From assembly GCA_042862465.1 (NCBI GenBank), contig JASTVH010000004.1, positions 62,001 to 126,000 on the forward strand: DNA of 64,000 bases, in the 5' to 3' direction. Below are positions 17,175-24,956 of this stretch, in pieces. The stretch's first letter is position 1; each line of letters opens with the position of its first letter. The notes beneath the pieces are model-generated. The model had not been told where the DNA came from. It made no database searches and saw nothing but the letters and a program-made list of their open reading frames with translations. Source of the stretch: JASTVH01 sp042862465. Its GTDB lineage: Bacteria; Pseudomonadota; Gammaproteobacteria; Pseudomonadales; Oleiphilaceae. The position numbers and the translations under genes were made by a program.

Positions 17175-17720
17175 TCATTGTGACAGGGAGACGGTGCGCA
17201 CCAGATTCGCCGGCGCCAGACAGGTGCCGGTGTCGTCGCAGGACTGGACCCGAACCTGGATATCCAGCTGGCTCGCCCCCTTCATTTGCTGCCGCGCGGG
17301 ATCATTGGGCTGCAGGCGGATGGTGGCGCCGTCGCTGTAGACCTCAATGGTGTCCCCTTCCAGTTCGATGCCGATGTCCTCGCCCTGAGGGTAGATCGTC
17401 GGTATCTCCACAGGCTGGCCATCGAGCGCCGTGGTCACCGTGGTCGGGATCAGGAAATTCATGGACGCCGGGTTGGCGTTGACGTGCCAGCCATCGTCGA
17501 CCCTGAGGGTGATGAGGTAACCGTCGGGCTGTTCGGGCGCTGCCTGTTCAACGGCCAGATCGACCTTGCTGGCGGAGCTGGCCAGTCCGCCGGAGCTGGC
17601 GCTTTGCGGGGCATTGCTGGTCGCGGAGGTGGGTCCGCTGAGCTGCGTCGACAGGATGAACGCCACAACGACGACAGCCACGGCGACAGTCGTCAGGATG
17701 ATTTTGGTCTTGGTTGGCAT
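17175..17720 (-). CDS. Stand-alone DsbD N-terminal-type domain, membrane-anchored
   Basis: 181 residues: an N-terminal anchor (about 6-26), a Ser/Gly linker, then an immunoglobulin-like nDsbD domain. GWHVNANPAS, IPTTV and the pair in QSCDDTGTCLAP match the nDsbD fold and its two redox cysteines. In DsbD this domain accepts electrons from the membrane domain and passes them to periplasmic thiol proteins. Here it is a separate gene placed just after (78 bp) the gene for the membrane and thioredoxin parts. GGGAG precedes the ATG at 17720. Confidence 0.85.
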   Translation of the reverse strand: MPTKTKIILTTVAVAVVVVAFILSTQLSGPTSATSNAPQSASSGGLASSASKVDLAVEQAAPEQPDGYLITLRVDDGWHVNANPASMNFLIPTTVTTALDGQPVEIPTIYPQGEDIGIELEGDTIEVYSDGATIRLQPNDPARQQMKGASQLDIQVRVQSCDDTGTCLAPANLVRTVSLSQ

Positions 17721-17798
17721 TGTGGGTCTCCCTTCAATGGTCTTGAATGGCCAGGCATTTCAGCCTGGCAGCGCCGTTCCATTCTTCAGCGTACCCGT

Positions 17799-18983
17799 TT
17801 AACGGGTCCGATGCAGGGCCTCGATCAGCGCCTCTTCCTCGAACAGGCCGGTAAACCGGGCCACCACCTCACCTTCGCGATCAACGATCACCGCGAAGGG
17901 CAGGGCCTGCCCCCCCATGGTGCCCAGCAGGCTGTCCCGGTCCGGGTGGCTCTGGGTCATGTCCACCTGGATCGGGACAATGCGTTCTTTCGCAACCGCC
18001 CGGGCAACCGCCGGAGAGGCGTACACCGTGCGCTCCAACACCTTGCAGTTGAGGCACCAGTCGGCGGTGAATTCGATCAGGTGCGCCTGCTTGTTCGTGC
18101 GTACCTGCGTCAGCTGTTCGGCGCTGTAGGGCTGCCAGACAATACCGTCATCGGCATTGCCGTGGGAGTGGGGCCAGGCAAACGCCAGGGTGGTGGACAG
18201 CGCCACCACGCCCGCGGCGGCACTGATCCAGCGCGTGAGCTTGCCCCCTCGCCAGCCCCGGGCCACGGCCCAGCACAGGGTCAGTGCCAGCCAGGCCCAC
18301 CAAAGGCCCAGATAGACCGTCGCCGGCACCAGGCTGGCGCTGAAAAACACCGCCGCGGCCACCAGCACCAGGGCGAGCATTTCCCGTACCGCAAGGGTCC
18401 ATTCCCCCGCCTTGGGCAGGCGAGACAGCCACTGCGGATGCAGCAGCAGGGCGATATAGGGCAGGGCCAGTCCCAGGCCGATGCCGCCAAACAACAGCAG
18501 AATTACGTGGGTAGGCTGGGTCACCGCGAATGCCAGCACCCCACCCAGGAAGGGCCCGGCACAGGGCGCCGCCAGAATCGCGCTGAGCAGGCCGGCGATC
18601 AGGGCTTCCACATAGCGGTGACCGTGGGCGGTCACGGCGAATTGAGGGACCGGGATCGGCACATCGAGCCAGGTGATCAGCGCGAAGCCCAGCAGGATGG
18701 CCACCAGGACGCCGACAAAAATGCTGGACTGGAACAACATGCCCCAGTTCCACTGCAGCAGCGCGGTGAGGGTGCCCAGGGTGAGGAAAAAGCCCAGGGT
18801 GCCTGCCAGGAAAGCCAGGGCGGCCAACGCCCGATGGGACTTCTGTCCGCCGGATTCGCGCAGAATGGTGCGGATCTTGATCGGGATCGCCGGCAGTACG
18901 CAGGGGGTCAGGTTGAGCAGCAGGCCCGCCAGAATGGCGAGCAGGAACTGCCCGGTTAAAATCAACCAGGGTGCTTCTAACAC
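17799..18983 (-). CDS. dsbD: DsbD-like membrane domain plus thioredoxin domain (thiol:disulfide interchange)
   Basis: 394 residues. The membrane part (about 1-270) has the CcdA-type LTPCVLPAIPIK and GPFLGGVLAFA segments with Cys/Pro redox motifs (PCAGPFLG supplies the second cysteine). The thioredoxin domain (about 285-394) has FTADWCLNCKVLE (active site 309-313) and the cis-Pro loop QALPF. It moves electrons from cytoplasmic thioredoxin to the periplasm. The N-terminal periplasmic domain of full-length DsbD is missing and encoded by the following gene. GTG start at 18983 with GGGAG 8 bases upstream. Confidence 0.9.
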   Translation of the reverse strand: MLEAPWLILTGQFLLAILAGLLLNLTPCVLPAIPIKIRTILRESGGQKSHRALAALAFLAGTLGFFLTLGTLTALLQWNWGMLFQSSIFVGVLVAILLGFALITWLDVPIPVPQFAVTAHGHRYVEALIAGLLSAILAAPCAGPFLGGVLAFAVTQPTHVILLLFGGIGLGLALPYIALLLHPQWLSRLPKAGEWTLAVREMLALVLVAAAVFFSASLVPATVYLGLWWAWLALTLCWAVARGWRGGKLTRWISAAAGVVALSTTLAFAWPHSHGNADDGIVWQPYSAEQLTQVRTNKQAHLIEFTADWCLNCKVLERTVYASPAVARAVAKERIVPIQVDMTQSHPDRDSLLGTMGGQALPFAVIVDREGEVVARFTGLFEEEALIEALHRTR

Positions 18984-19146
18984 AGGGTGGGCTCCCGGTA
19001 CGCTGGAGGTCTTTGTCTCATCGGGTGGGTAAGGCGGCTCACATCGAACGTCATGGTCGAAAGTTTAGGCCATCGTTGCCTAGGACTCTACATCCTGGTG
19101 CCGATCACAGGTCAAGCACGCCATCCCCGCAAAGAGGATAGCCACT

Positions 19147-19488
19147 ATGAATCCATTATTGCCCAATCTTTTGGCGTTCACCGGGGCGGCGGTCGCAGAA
19201 ATTGCAGGCTGTTTCGCCTTCTGGGCCTGGCTGCGGCTGGGGAAGAGTATTGTCTGGCTGGTACCCGGCGCCATCAGTCTGTTTGCATTTGCCTGGCTGC
19301 TGACCCTGATCGACCCGGATTTTGCCGGCCGCACCTATGCCGCCTATGGCGGCGTCTACATTACCGCCTCCCTGGCCTGGCTATGGCTGGTCGAGGGGCA
19401 GACTCCGGACCTGTGGGATCTGAGTGGTGTGGCCGTGTGCCTTCTGGGCGCAGGTATTATACTGCTGACGCCCCGGGGTGGCGTTTGA
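19147..19488 (+). CDS. YnfA/UPF0060 family membrane protein
   Basis: 113 residues and four membrane helices, beginning LAFTGAAVAEIAGCFAFWAWLRLGKS and containing DPDFAGRTYAAYGGVYI, diagnostic for the YnfA family. These resemble small multidrug-resistance transporters; the natural substrate is unknown. GAGG lies upstream of the ATG. It is followed after 60 bp by a cation-diffusion-type gene on the same strand. Confidence 0.9.
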   Translation: MNPLLPNLLAFTGAAVAEIAGCFAFWAWLRLGKSIVWLVPGAISLFAFAWLLTLIDPDFAGRTYAAYGGVYITASLAWLWLVEGQTPDLWDLSGVAVCLLGAGIILLTPRGGV

Positions 19489-19548
19489 CCAAACGGGACA
19501 CCAGGGGTTTAGACTTTTATTATCATCAAGCAGGGAGTTCAGCAGAGC

Positions 19549-20160
19549 ATGTCTGATTGTTGCAGTGTCGAAGCGAGCAACCGCCAGGAACGCCGGCTGT
19601 TGTGGGTCGTGTTGAGTCTCAATGCCGTCATGTTCCTGGTGGAATTTGCAGCTGGCTGGATCGCCGATTCCAGCGGCTTGCTGGCGGACTCCCTGGATAT
19701 GCTGGCGGACACCGCCGTGTATTCACTCAGTCTGTTTGCGGTGGGTCGGGCTCTCTACCACCGGGCCCGCGCCGCCCTGTTCAACGGCAGTCTGCAGCTG
19801 GCCCTGGGCACACTGGTGCTGCTGGATGTCGCCTACCGGGTATGGAGCGGCACCGTGCCCGAAGCGAACATCATGACCGGCATTGCCCTGTTGGCGCTGG
19901 TGGTCAATGCCGCCTGCTTCCTGATTCTCTTCCAGTTCCGGCGCGGGGATATCAACCTGCGGGCCAGCTGGATCTGCTCGCGTAATGACATGCTGGCGAA
20001 CGTCGGCGTACTGGCGGCAGCCGGGCTGGTCTCCTGGCTGGGCGCGGCCTGGCCGGACCGGGTGATCGGTGTGGTGATTGCCCTGGTGATCCTGCACTCG
20101 GCCTGGGGCATCGTACGTGAAGCCCGCGACGAGCTGCGCACCGGTGTCGATGCCTGCTAA
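19549..20160 (+). CDS. Short cation diffusion facilitator-like transporter with altered metal-site motifs
   Basis: 203 residues, six predicted membrane helices, no C-terminal cytoplasmic metal domain. An N-terminal SDCC may bind metal. In helix II the usual HxxxD is LLADSLDMLAD (Asp/Asp) and in helix V SRNDMLAN (Asp/Asn), so the canonical His ligand of Zn transporters is missing, as in a short CDF subgroup. Substrate uncertain; transition metal export is the best guess. A possible partner is the downstream TM2-domain gene 38 bp away. Confidence 0.8.
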   Translation: MSDCCSVEASNRQERRLLWVVLSLNAVMFLVEFAAGWIADSSGLLADSLDMLADTAVYSLSLFAVGRALYHRARAALFNGSLQLALGTLVLLDVAYRVWSGTVPEANIMTGIALLALVVNAACFLILFQFRRGDINLRASWICSRNDMLANVGVLAAAGLVSWLGAAWPDRVIGVVIALVILHSAWGIVREARDELRTGVDAC

Positions 20161-20198
20161 AGTGAGGAGCTTCCCCCTGCCACGGAGTCAATGACCCT

Positions 20199-20591
20199 AT
20201 GCCCCTGAATGACACCCACAGCAAAGTCATCGGTTACCTGCTCTGGATCTTCGGCTTCATGGGCGCCCACCGTTTCTACTACGGCAAGCCCATCTCCGGC
20301 ACCATCTGGTTTTTCACCCTGGGGCTGTTCTTTATCGGCTGGATCATCGACCTGTTCCTGATTCCGGGCATGGATGACGAAGCCGACTTCCGTTACCCGG
20401 CAGGCATCTTCAGCTACAACGTCGCCTGGATCCTGCTCACCTTCCTGGGCCTGTTCGGCATCCACCGCTTCTACATGGGCAAAATCATCACCGGCATTCT
20501 CTATCTGCTGACCGCCGGGCTCTTCGGGCTGGGGATTCTTTACGATTTCTGGACGCTGAACGAGCAGGTGGCGGAGCGCAATCGGGGTTGA
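20199..20591 (+). CDS. TM2-domain membrane protein (duplicated TM2 units)
   Basis: 130 residues carrying two TM2-like units: WIFGFMGAHRFYYGKPISG and LTFLGLFGIHRFYMGKIITG, each followed by a GLFFIGWIIDL or GLFGLGILYDF helix. Four membrane segments in all. The GxHRFYxGK motif defines the family; its role is unknown. Internal duplication is clear from the sequence. Confidence 0.85.
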   Translation: MPLNDTHSKVIGYLLWIFGFMGAHRFYYGKPISGTIWFFTLGLFFIGWIIDLFLIPGMDDEADFRYPAGIFSYNVAWILLTFLGLFGIHRFYMGKIITGILYLLTAGLFGLGILYDFWTLNEQVAERNRG

Positions 20592-20621
20592 TGGCGCTGC
20601 CCCGAAGCGGCGGCAGAACGC

Positions 20622-21464
20622 TCAGATCAGCCCCAACTCCAGCCGCGCCGCCTCATCCAGGCTGTCGTAGCTCCACGGCGGATCGAACACGATCTCCACC
20701 TGGCTGTCTTCGACAAACGGCACCTGCAGCAGGTTTTGCCGGACATCCTCCGCAATCACGTCGCCCATCCCGCAGCCGGGTGAGGTCAGGGTCATCTCGA
20801 CCCGGACGCGCTGGCGTTCCTGGTCGATCGCCAGGGTGTAAACCAGCCCCAGGCTGACCACATTGACCGGGATTTCCGGGTCATACACCTGCCGTAGTGC
20901 CGCCCAGCAATGGTCCTCACTGATGCGTCCGTCCTCCGGTGGCTCGAAATACAGCACATCGCTGCGCAAGCCCAGGCGGGACGCCACGTCGGCAGAGAGG
21001 CGGTACAAGTTGCCCTGGCAGTTGACGGTGAAACTGCCGCCCAGGGCCTGGGTGATGCTGACCGTGGCCCCCTCTGGCAAGGTTTCGGGATTACCCTGGG
21101 GGACGCGCAGGGCCACACAGGCCTCCGGCAGGACAAAGGTCCTGGGAGGCTTGGCCGGCTTCTTGCTGTTGGGCGCCTTGATGGTCAGCTGCTGACGGTC
21201 CGGCGGGCCGCTGAGGTCGATGGTCATGTCCTGCAGATAGGGCACGCTCTCGGCATCAAAGAAGACCCTCAGCTCACCGAAGTGGACTTGCAGGTCACTC
21301 GGCTCTTCCTGCCCCGGAGGGCAATAGGCCAGACAGGTTTCCGCCCGACGCGTACCGCCATTTTCAACAAAGACCCGGGCCGCCATGCCGGGTTCCTGCT
21401 GCTTGGCCAGCAGTCCGGCCAGGTAGTCCCGGGCTGCCGGGGTGACTTCCGCATTGATGTTCAT
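20622..21464 (-). CDS. Fusion of degenerate A-type Fe-S carrier domain with long SufT (MIP18/DUF59) protein
   Basis: 280 residues in three parts. Residues 1-105 resemble the degenerate A-type (IscA-like) domain at the front of NfuA: VFVENGGTRRAETCLAY, FFDAESVPYLQDMTIDL and LTIKAPNSKK, without the C-terminal CGCG of true A-type carriers. Residues 107-175 match the front of long SufT (EGATVSITQALGGSFTVNCQ). Residues 180-280 are the MIP18/DUF59 domain (YDPEIPVNVVSLGLVY, LTSPGCGMGDVIAEDV, DPPWS). Both halves belong to Fe-S cluster maturation, so a scaffold or targeting role is likely. The combination is unusual. ATG at 21464; divergent to the RIC-like gene across an AT-rich control region. Confidence 0.85.
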   Translation of the reverse strand: MNINAEVTPAARDYLAGLLAKQQEPGMAARVFVENGGTRRAETCLAYCPPGQEEPSDLQVHFGELRVFFDAESVPYLQDMTIDLSGPPDRQQLTIKAPNSKKPAKPPRTFVLPEACVALRVPQGNPETLPEGATVSITQALGGSFTVNCQGNLYRLSADVASRLGLRSDVLYFEPPEDGRISEDHCWAALRQVYDPEIPVNVVSLGLVYTLAIDQERQRVRVEMTLTSPGCGMGDVIAEDVRQNLLQVPFVEDSQVEIVFDPPWSYDSLDEAARLELGLI

Positions 21465-21484
21465 GGGACAGCCTTTTCTCTATA

Positions 21485-21507
21485 AAGAAGTAGATAAAAT
21501 ACATCTT
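21485..21507. promoter_or_regulatory. NsrR-like palindrome in divergent control region
   Basis: The 23-bp site ends AAATACATCTT and reads AAGATGTATTT from the other strand, close to the NsrR consensus arms AAGATG-YATTT and AAATGCATCTT (four or five departures from 22 informative positions). It lies 21 bp upstream of the SufT-fusion start and 174 bp upstream of the RIC-like gene, both plausible targets of an NO-sensing repressor. Confidence 0.5.
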
Positions 21508-21590
21508 AATTTAAAATATAGAGCTCAGCAATGGTTCTTATCTCCTGATTTTACGCCTTTAGACGACAAGCGCCTAACAGCATTAGCTGT

Positions 21591-21609
21591 GAGAATGAGA
21601 ATTTCTATC
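21591..21609. promoter_or_regulatory. Fur-box-like sequence upstream of the RIC-like gene
   Basis: GAGAATGAGAATTTCTATC matches the 19-bp Fur consensus GATAATGATAATCATTATC at 14 positions, in an AT-rich gap, 71 bp upstream of the start at 21681. Confidence 0.45.
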
Positions 21610-21680
21610 AGTTATTTTGATGGGGAAGGATTGTCGTGCTATAAAAGAGGTATACCAAATGCATGTTAAAGGAGGTTCCC

Positions 21681-22352
21681 ATGGACTATCAGTGCATTCT
21701 CGGCGACTACAACCAGACTACAGTCGCTGGACTGATCAGCCGATGCCCTGCAACCCGGGATGTTTTTAAGGCCCGCCTACCCAAACCGGAGCGATTGGGC
21801 GATTTGACTTTGAAGCAGTTCGCGCAACGGAGTGAGGGTGAAGCGGGGTATCTGTATCGCGATCTGTTCGACGTCTATCTGCAGCATCACCCGCTGGAAG
21901 AGCTGGATACGGACGTGCTGTTGGACATCCTCAAGAAGGAGTACGACGCCAGTCACCTGCAGCAATTGCCCCGGGTTCACCGGTTGGCCCGCAAGATTGA
22001 AGCGCTCCACCGCAACAATCCGGAAGCCCCCAAAGGCATCACACAGGCCGTGAAGACCCTTGAAGGTGCCCTGTGGCACCACATCGAGCGCGAGGACCAG
22101 TTCGTGCTCAAGCATATGGAGAACGATCAGCCGCCACGGCAGGACACGCCCATTGCACAAATGAACGAAGAGCATGCCGACATCAAGGGACAGCTCAAAA
22201 AGCTCCGCGCATTGACGGGCAATTACCGGGCGCCCGCCAGCGCCTGTCGATCCTGGCGCCGGTTCTACGAGGAGCTCAGGGTGCTGGACTTTGGCCTCTC
22301 CGAGCAAATCTTCCTGGAGCGGGAGATTCTCTTCCCGCGCTTCCAATTCTGA
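21681..22352 (+). CDS. RIC/YtfE-like hemerythrin-family Fe-S repair protein, variant
   Basis: 223 residues. The C-terminal four-helix domain aligns with YtfE/ScdA: SHLQQLPRVHRLA, IEALHRNNP, LWHHIEREDQ, MNEEHADIK and FLEREILFPR carry most di-iron ligands. The last His of the HxxxE pair is Gln209 (QIFLE), and the N-terminal ScdA_N-like region (TVAGLISRCPATRDVF) lacks the usual CC pair. It may therefore hold a changed di-iron site. RIC proteins repair Fe-S clusters damaged by NO or oxidants. A near-perfect AAAGGAGG ribosome site precedes ATG 21681. The next gene begins 14 bp after the stop. Confidence 0.8.
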   Translation: MDYQCILGDYNQTTVAGLISRCPATRDVFKARLPKPERLGDLTLKQFAQRSEGEAGYLYRDLFDVYLQHHPLEELDTDVLLDILKKEYDASHLQQLPRVHRLARKIEALHRNNPEAPKGITQAVKTLEGALWHHIEREDQFVLKHMENDQPPRQDTPIAQMNEEHADIKGQLKKLRALTGNYRAPASACRSWRRFYEELRVLDFGLSEQIFLEREILFPRFQF

Positions 22353-22366
22353 CGGAGGGCGCCACC

Positions 22367-22825
22367 ATGGCCTTTAAGCAGGTAAAAGATCTGATTGAAT
22401 GGATTGTCGAATACCACGAAGCGCTGGAAAGGCAGTACAGCCGGCTCGCCGGCTGTCATACGGATGAGCGCATGGTGATGGCGCTGCAGTTTCTGGCCAG
22501 CCGCGAGCGTCGACAGGCATCGATGATGGAGGATTTTCTGCAGGATGCCGACGACAGTCTGATGGATGCCTGGCTGCGTGATGCCCAGTCTTTTGATGCC
22601 CATAACGTTGCCGCCAGTGTGCCGGAATGTCGGGGTTGCGAGGATATTCAGGACATTCTCAGGAACGTCCTGCAGTCGCACGACACCCTCGCGGCAATGT
22701 ATCAGGCCAGATCCCTGCTGGCGCGGAGCAGGCGGGAATCGGAGCTGTTTCAGGAGCTGGCGGTCAGTGAGCTGGCGGAAGCGCGATTGCAATCCCGCGA
22801 CATTGCGCGATTGGAGATCTACTGA
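22367..22825 (+). CDS. Small helical-bundle (ferritin-like) protein
   Basis: 152 residues, predicted to be almost all helix. IEWIVEYHEALERQYSRLAG, then RMVMALQFLASRERRQASMMEDF resemble a ferritin-like/hemerythrin-like bundle with Glu and His on helix faces; a CRGCEDI segment follows. No specific family was recognised. GGAGGG sits 6 bases before ATG 22367, and the gene is 14 bp downstream of the RIC-like gene, so the two are an operon and probably share an iron or NO-stress role. Confidence 0.7.
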   Translation: MAFKQVKDLIEWIVEYHEALERQYSRLAGCHTDERMVMALQFLASRERRQASMMEDFLQDADDSLMDAWLRDAQSFDAHNVAASVPECRGCEDIQDILRNVLQSHDTLAAMYQARSLLARSRRESELFQELAVSELAEARLQSRDIARLEIY

Positions 22826-22889
22826 CCGAAGCCGGGGACCTGAGTACCGGTCCCCCACACCTTCTGGCGCTCGGGGGGAGTGGACTCCC

Positions 22890-23105
22890 TCAGCCCTGAT
22901 CGAGGTATTGCTGGTAGACCCTGATGGAAGCCAGCAGCTCTGCCCGGTAAGCGGCGCCATACTGGTTGCCGCCGGAATCCGCTTCTTCCAGTGCTGCCTG
23001 GTACTGCCCGATGCCTTGGTGCGCAAACGCCAGCGCCTCGGTGATGCCGTCCCGATCAGCGATAAATTTTAGGCGGGTCCGTTCCCGGGCTTCGGCGCTA
23101 TCCAT
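22890..23105 (-). CDS. Hypothetical small acidic protein
   Basis: 71 residues, helical in character: MDSAEARERTRLKFIADRDG, then an amphipathic helix with Ala, Gln and Glu. No membrane segment, no cysteine. It converges on the bundle-protein gene and is divergent to the orphan sdhB. No known family recognised; the ribosome site is weak, so it may be a chance ORF. Confidence 0.5.
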   Translation of the reverse strand: MDSAEARERTRLKFIADRDGITEALAFAHQGIGQYQAALEEADSGGNQYGAAYRAELLASIRVYQQYLDQG

Positions 23106-23258
23106 CCTCGTGACCCCAGTTTATTTCAGCGGTTTATACAGGGTAGGGAATGCGACATTGCCCATCAATGGCAGCATCGATTCGGCTGCAGGCTGCAAAC
23201 GGGTACCTTGCAAGCCGGCGAAGACGTCAGGGTGTCAGACGCAGGCCCATTTTGTTTA

Positions 23259-23281
23259 AGATGTACTTTGTATGCAGCTAA
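23259..23281. promoter_or_regulatory. NsrR-like palindrome upstream of orphan sdhB
   Basis: Starts AAGATGTACTT and continues to TATGCAGCT, matching the NsrR arms AAGATG-YATTT and AAATGCATCTT at about 17 of 22 informative positions. It lies 42 bp upstream of the sdhB ATG, in promoter position. A second such box is at 21485-21507. Confidence 0.45.
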
Positions 23282-23323
23282 TGCGCAAGGGTTGCCATTC
23301 CATCCGTCAAAGGAGGCCGGGTA

Positions 23324-24037
23324 ATGCAGGAATTCACAGTACGGCTGTTTCGCTATCATCCCGAGCAGGATGACGCCCCTTACAGCCAGGAGGTGAAGGT
23401 TGACGGTGCTTACCGCAACCGGATGGTGCTGGATGTTCTGGAGCACCTGAAAACGCGGGATACGACATTGGCCTTCCGGCGCTCCTGTCGCGAGGGCGTG
23501 TGCGGCTCGGACGGGATGAGCATCAACGGACGCAATGGTCTGGGGTGCATCACCCGCGTCGCCGACGCGCTGGGCAGAAAAAATGTCCTCGAGATCCGCC
23601 CTCTGCCCGGCATGCCGGTTATCCGTGATCTGGTAGTCGACCAGACACTGTTCTTTGAACAGTACAAGCGGATTCAACCCTGGCTGATCAATGATGCCAC
23701 CCCACCGGCTATCGAGCGGTTGCAAAGCCCGGAAGAGCGGGCTCGGCTGGATGGCTTGTACGAATGCATTCTCTGCGCCTGCTGCACCTCGGCCTGCCCT
23801 TCCTGGTGGTGGAACCCCGAGAAGTATGTGGGGCCTTCCGGTCTGCTCCAGGCCTATCGCTTTCTGGTGGACAGCCGGGATACCGCCACGGAGCGTCGTC
23901 TGGCCGATCTGCAGGACCCTTTCAGCGTCTTTCGCTGCCGGACAATCGGCAACTGCACTGAATACTGTCCCAAGGGGTTGAATCCGATGGGGGCGATTGG
24001 CCGCATCAAGGCCTGGCTGGCTAAAAAAGGCGTCTGA
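23324..24037 (+). CDS. sdhB: Succinate dehydrogenase/fumarate reductase iron-sulfur subunit, solitary copy
   Basis: 237 residues. The [2Fe-2S] ferredoxin domain has SCREGVCGSDGMSINGRNG with a later Cys. The C-terminal domain has CILCACCTSACP for [4Fe-4S] and CRTIGNCTEYCPKG for [3Fe-4S]. Length and motifs are those of SdhB, including ECILCACCTSACPSWWWNPEKYVGP. No sdhA, sdhC or sdhD lies nearby, so this is an extra or detached copy. An AGGAGG site precedes the ATG. An NsrR-like box lies upstream, suggesting use under nitrosative stress when the housekeeping subunit is damaged; this is inference. Confidence 0.9.
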   Translation: MQEFTVRLFRYHPEQDDAPYSQEVKVDGAYRNRMVLDVLEHLKTRDTTLAFRRSCREGVCGSDGMSINGRNGLGCITRVADALGRKNVLEIRPLPGMPVIRDLVVDQTLFFEQYKRIQPWLINDATPPAIERLQSPEERARLDGLYECILCACCTSACPSWWWNPEKYVGPSGLLQAYRFLVDSRDTATERRLADLQDPFSVFRCRTIGNCTEYCPKGLNPMGAIGRIKAWLAKKGV

Positions 24038-24071
24038 ACAATCTCCCGGCGCAGCGTTGGAAAAAATTTTA

Positions 24072-24110
24072 GCAGCGCTCTGTCGGCGATTCTGTTCCGG
24101 CCAGCGCTGC
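24072..24110. repeat. Inverted repeat between sdhB and cytochrome gene
   Basis: GCAGCGCT (24072-24079) is exactly complementary to AGCGCTGC (24103-24110), 35 bases after the sdhB stop and 61 bases before the cytochrome start. There is no T-run. It could be a weak terminator or processing hairpin. Confidence 0.4.
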
Positions 24111-24170
24111 ACCCATCCTCGTGAATTTGGGATGAATGCCAATAACCTCGACAGAAGAAGGAGTTCCGTG

Positions 24171-24641
24171 ATGACAAACATGACCCCTCGTTTACTGGCC
24201 GCGCTCGTTCTGGGCGCCTTGGTATCAAGCCATGCCTGGGCGGCGGAGCCGGTCACGCCGAAGTTGACCGACAAGCTGGACAGGCTGCTGCGCCAGGAGA
24301 TGCGATCGGTGCAATCGGCCATGGGCACCATCCATACCGCGATGGTCACGGGCCAGCATGAGAAAGTGGCTGAAAACGCACAGCAGGTTCACGACAGCTT
24401 CATATTGCAGCAGTCGCTCACCGAGCAGGACCGGAAGGACCTCAAATCGGCCGTTCCCCAGGGATTTATCGAGCTGGATAAGCGATTCCACGCGCTGTCG
24501 GGCCAGCTGGCCGAGGCGGGCAAGCAGGAAGACACCCGGAAACAGCGCCAGCTTTACGATCAGATGACCGGCAATTGCATCCAGTGCCATGCCACCTATG
24601 TGTCGGACCGCTTCCCCGGGGTGGAATACCGGGAGCAGTGA
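24171..24641 (+). CDS. Periplasmic cytochrome c'-like monohaem protein
   Basis: 156 residues with a signal peptide ending SSHAWA-AEP. The mature part is helical, and a single CxxCH haem motif lies close to the C-terminus (CIQCHATY), the arrangement of class II cytochromes c (cytochrome c' and cytochrome b562-like relatives). Such proteins bind NO or carry electrons in the periplasm. AGAAGGAG lies 8 bases before ATG 24171. Location next to a RIC-like protein and a box resembling NsrR sites suggests a nitrosative-stress role. Confidence 0.82.
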   Translation: MTNMTPRLLAALVLGALVSSHAWAAEPVTPKLTDKLDRLLRQEMRSVQSAMGTIHTAMVTGQHEKVAENAQQVHDSFILQQSLTEQDRKDLKSAVPQGFIELDKRFHALSGQLAEAGKQEDTRKQRQLYDQMTGNCIQCHATYVSDRFPGVEYREQ

Positions 24642-24956
24642 TCCACTTGGCTGCTGCTATTGCAGGCGTGCAATCGGGCCTCGTTTGGCGACACAGGGTG
24701 TCAATTCGTGTTGATTTTTCCGGCCCCCGATTGCCGGTGCGAGCGCCGGCACAGAGCGGCAGAAGCGGTTTTGACCTTTTTTTACATTGTCTTCTTGCGG
24801 CCAGCTGCGGAGGCTGAAGTTGTGCAAGTCCGGAAAGGGCCGCTTCACTCACCCCGTATTATTCGCCCCTGAATTCCGGAACTTGGCAGTCATAAGGACG
24901 TACCGCTCGGACGCACATCAACCGTTCCAAAACAAATCCAACAATGGAGCACTGGT
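24642..24956. other. Intergenic region before the secreted hydrolase
   Basis: About 315 bp without a gene. TGCCGG (24732-24737) and CCGGCA (24746-24751) form a short hairpin, and TTGACC near 24774 could be a -35 element, but no convincing -10 follows. Otherwise nothing recognisable. Confidence 0.4.

Noticed and set aside
17286..18959. 557-codon open frame on the plus strand
   Set aside because: Antisense to the split dsbD genes; Gln/Gly/Arg-rich shadow sequence.
23997..24170. N-terminal extension of the cytochrome c' frame
   Set aside because: It overlaps the end of sdhB and a hairpin; ATG 24171 has a good ribosome site and begins the signal peptide.
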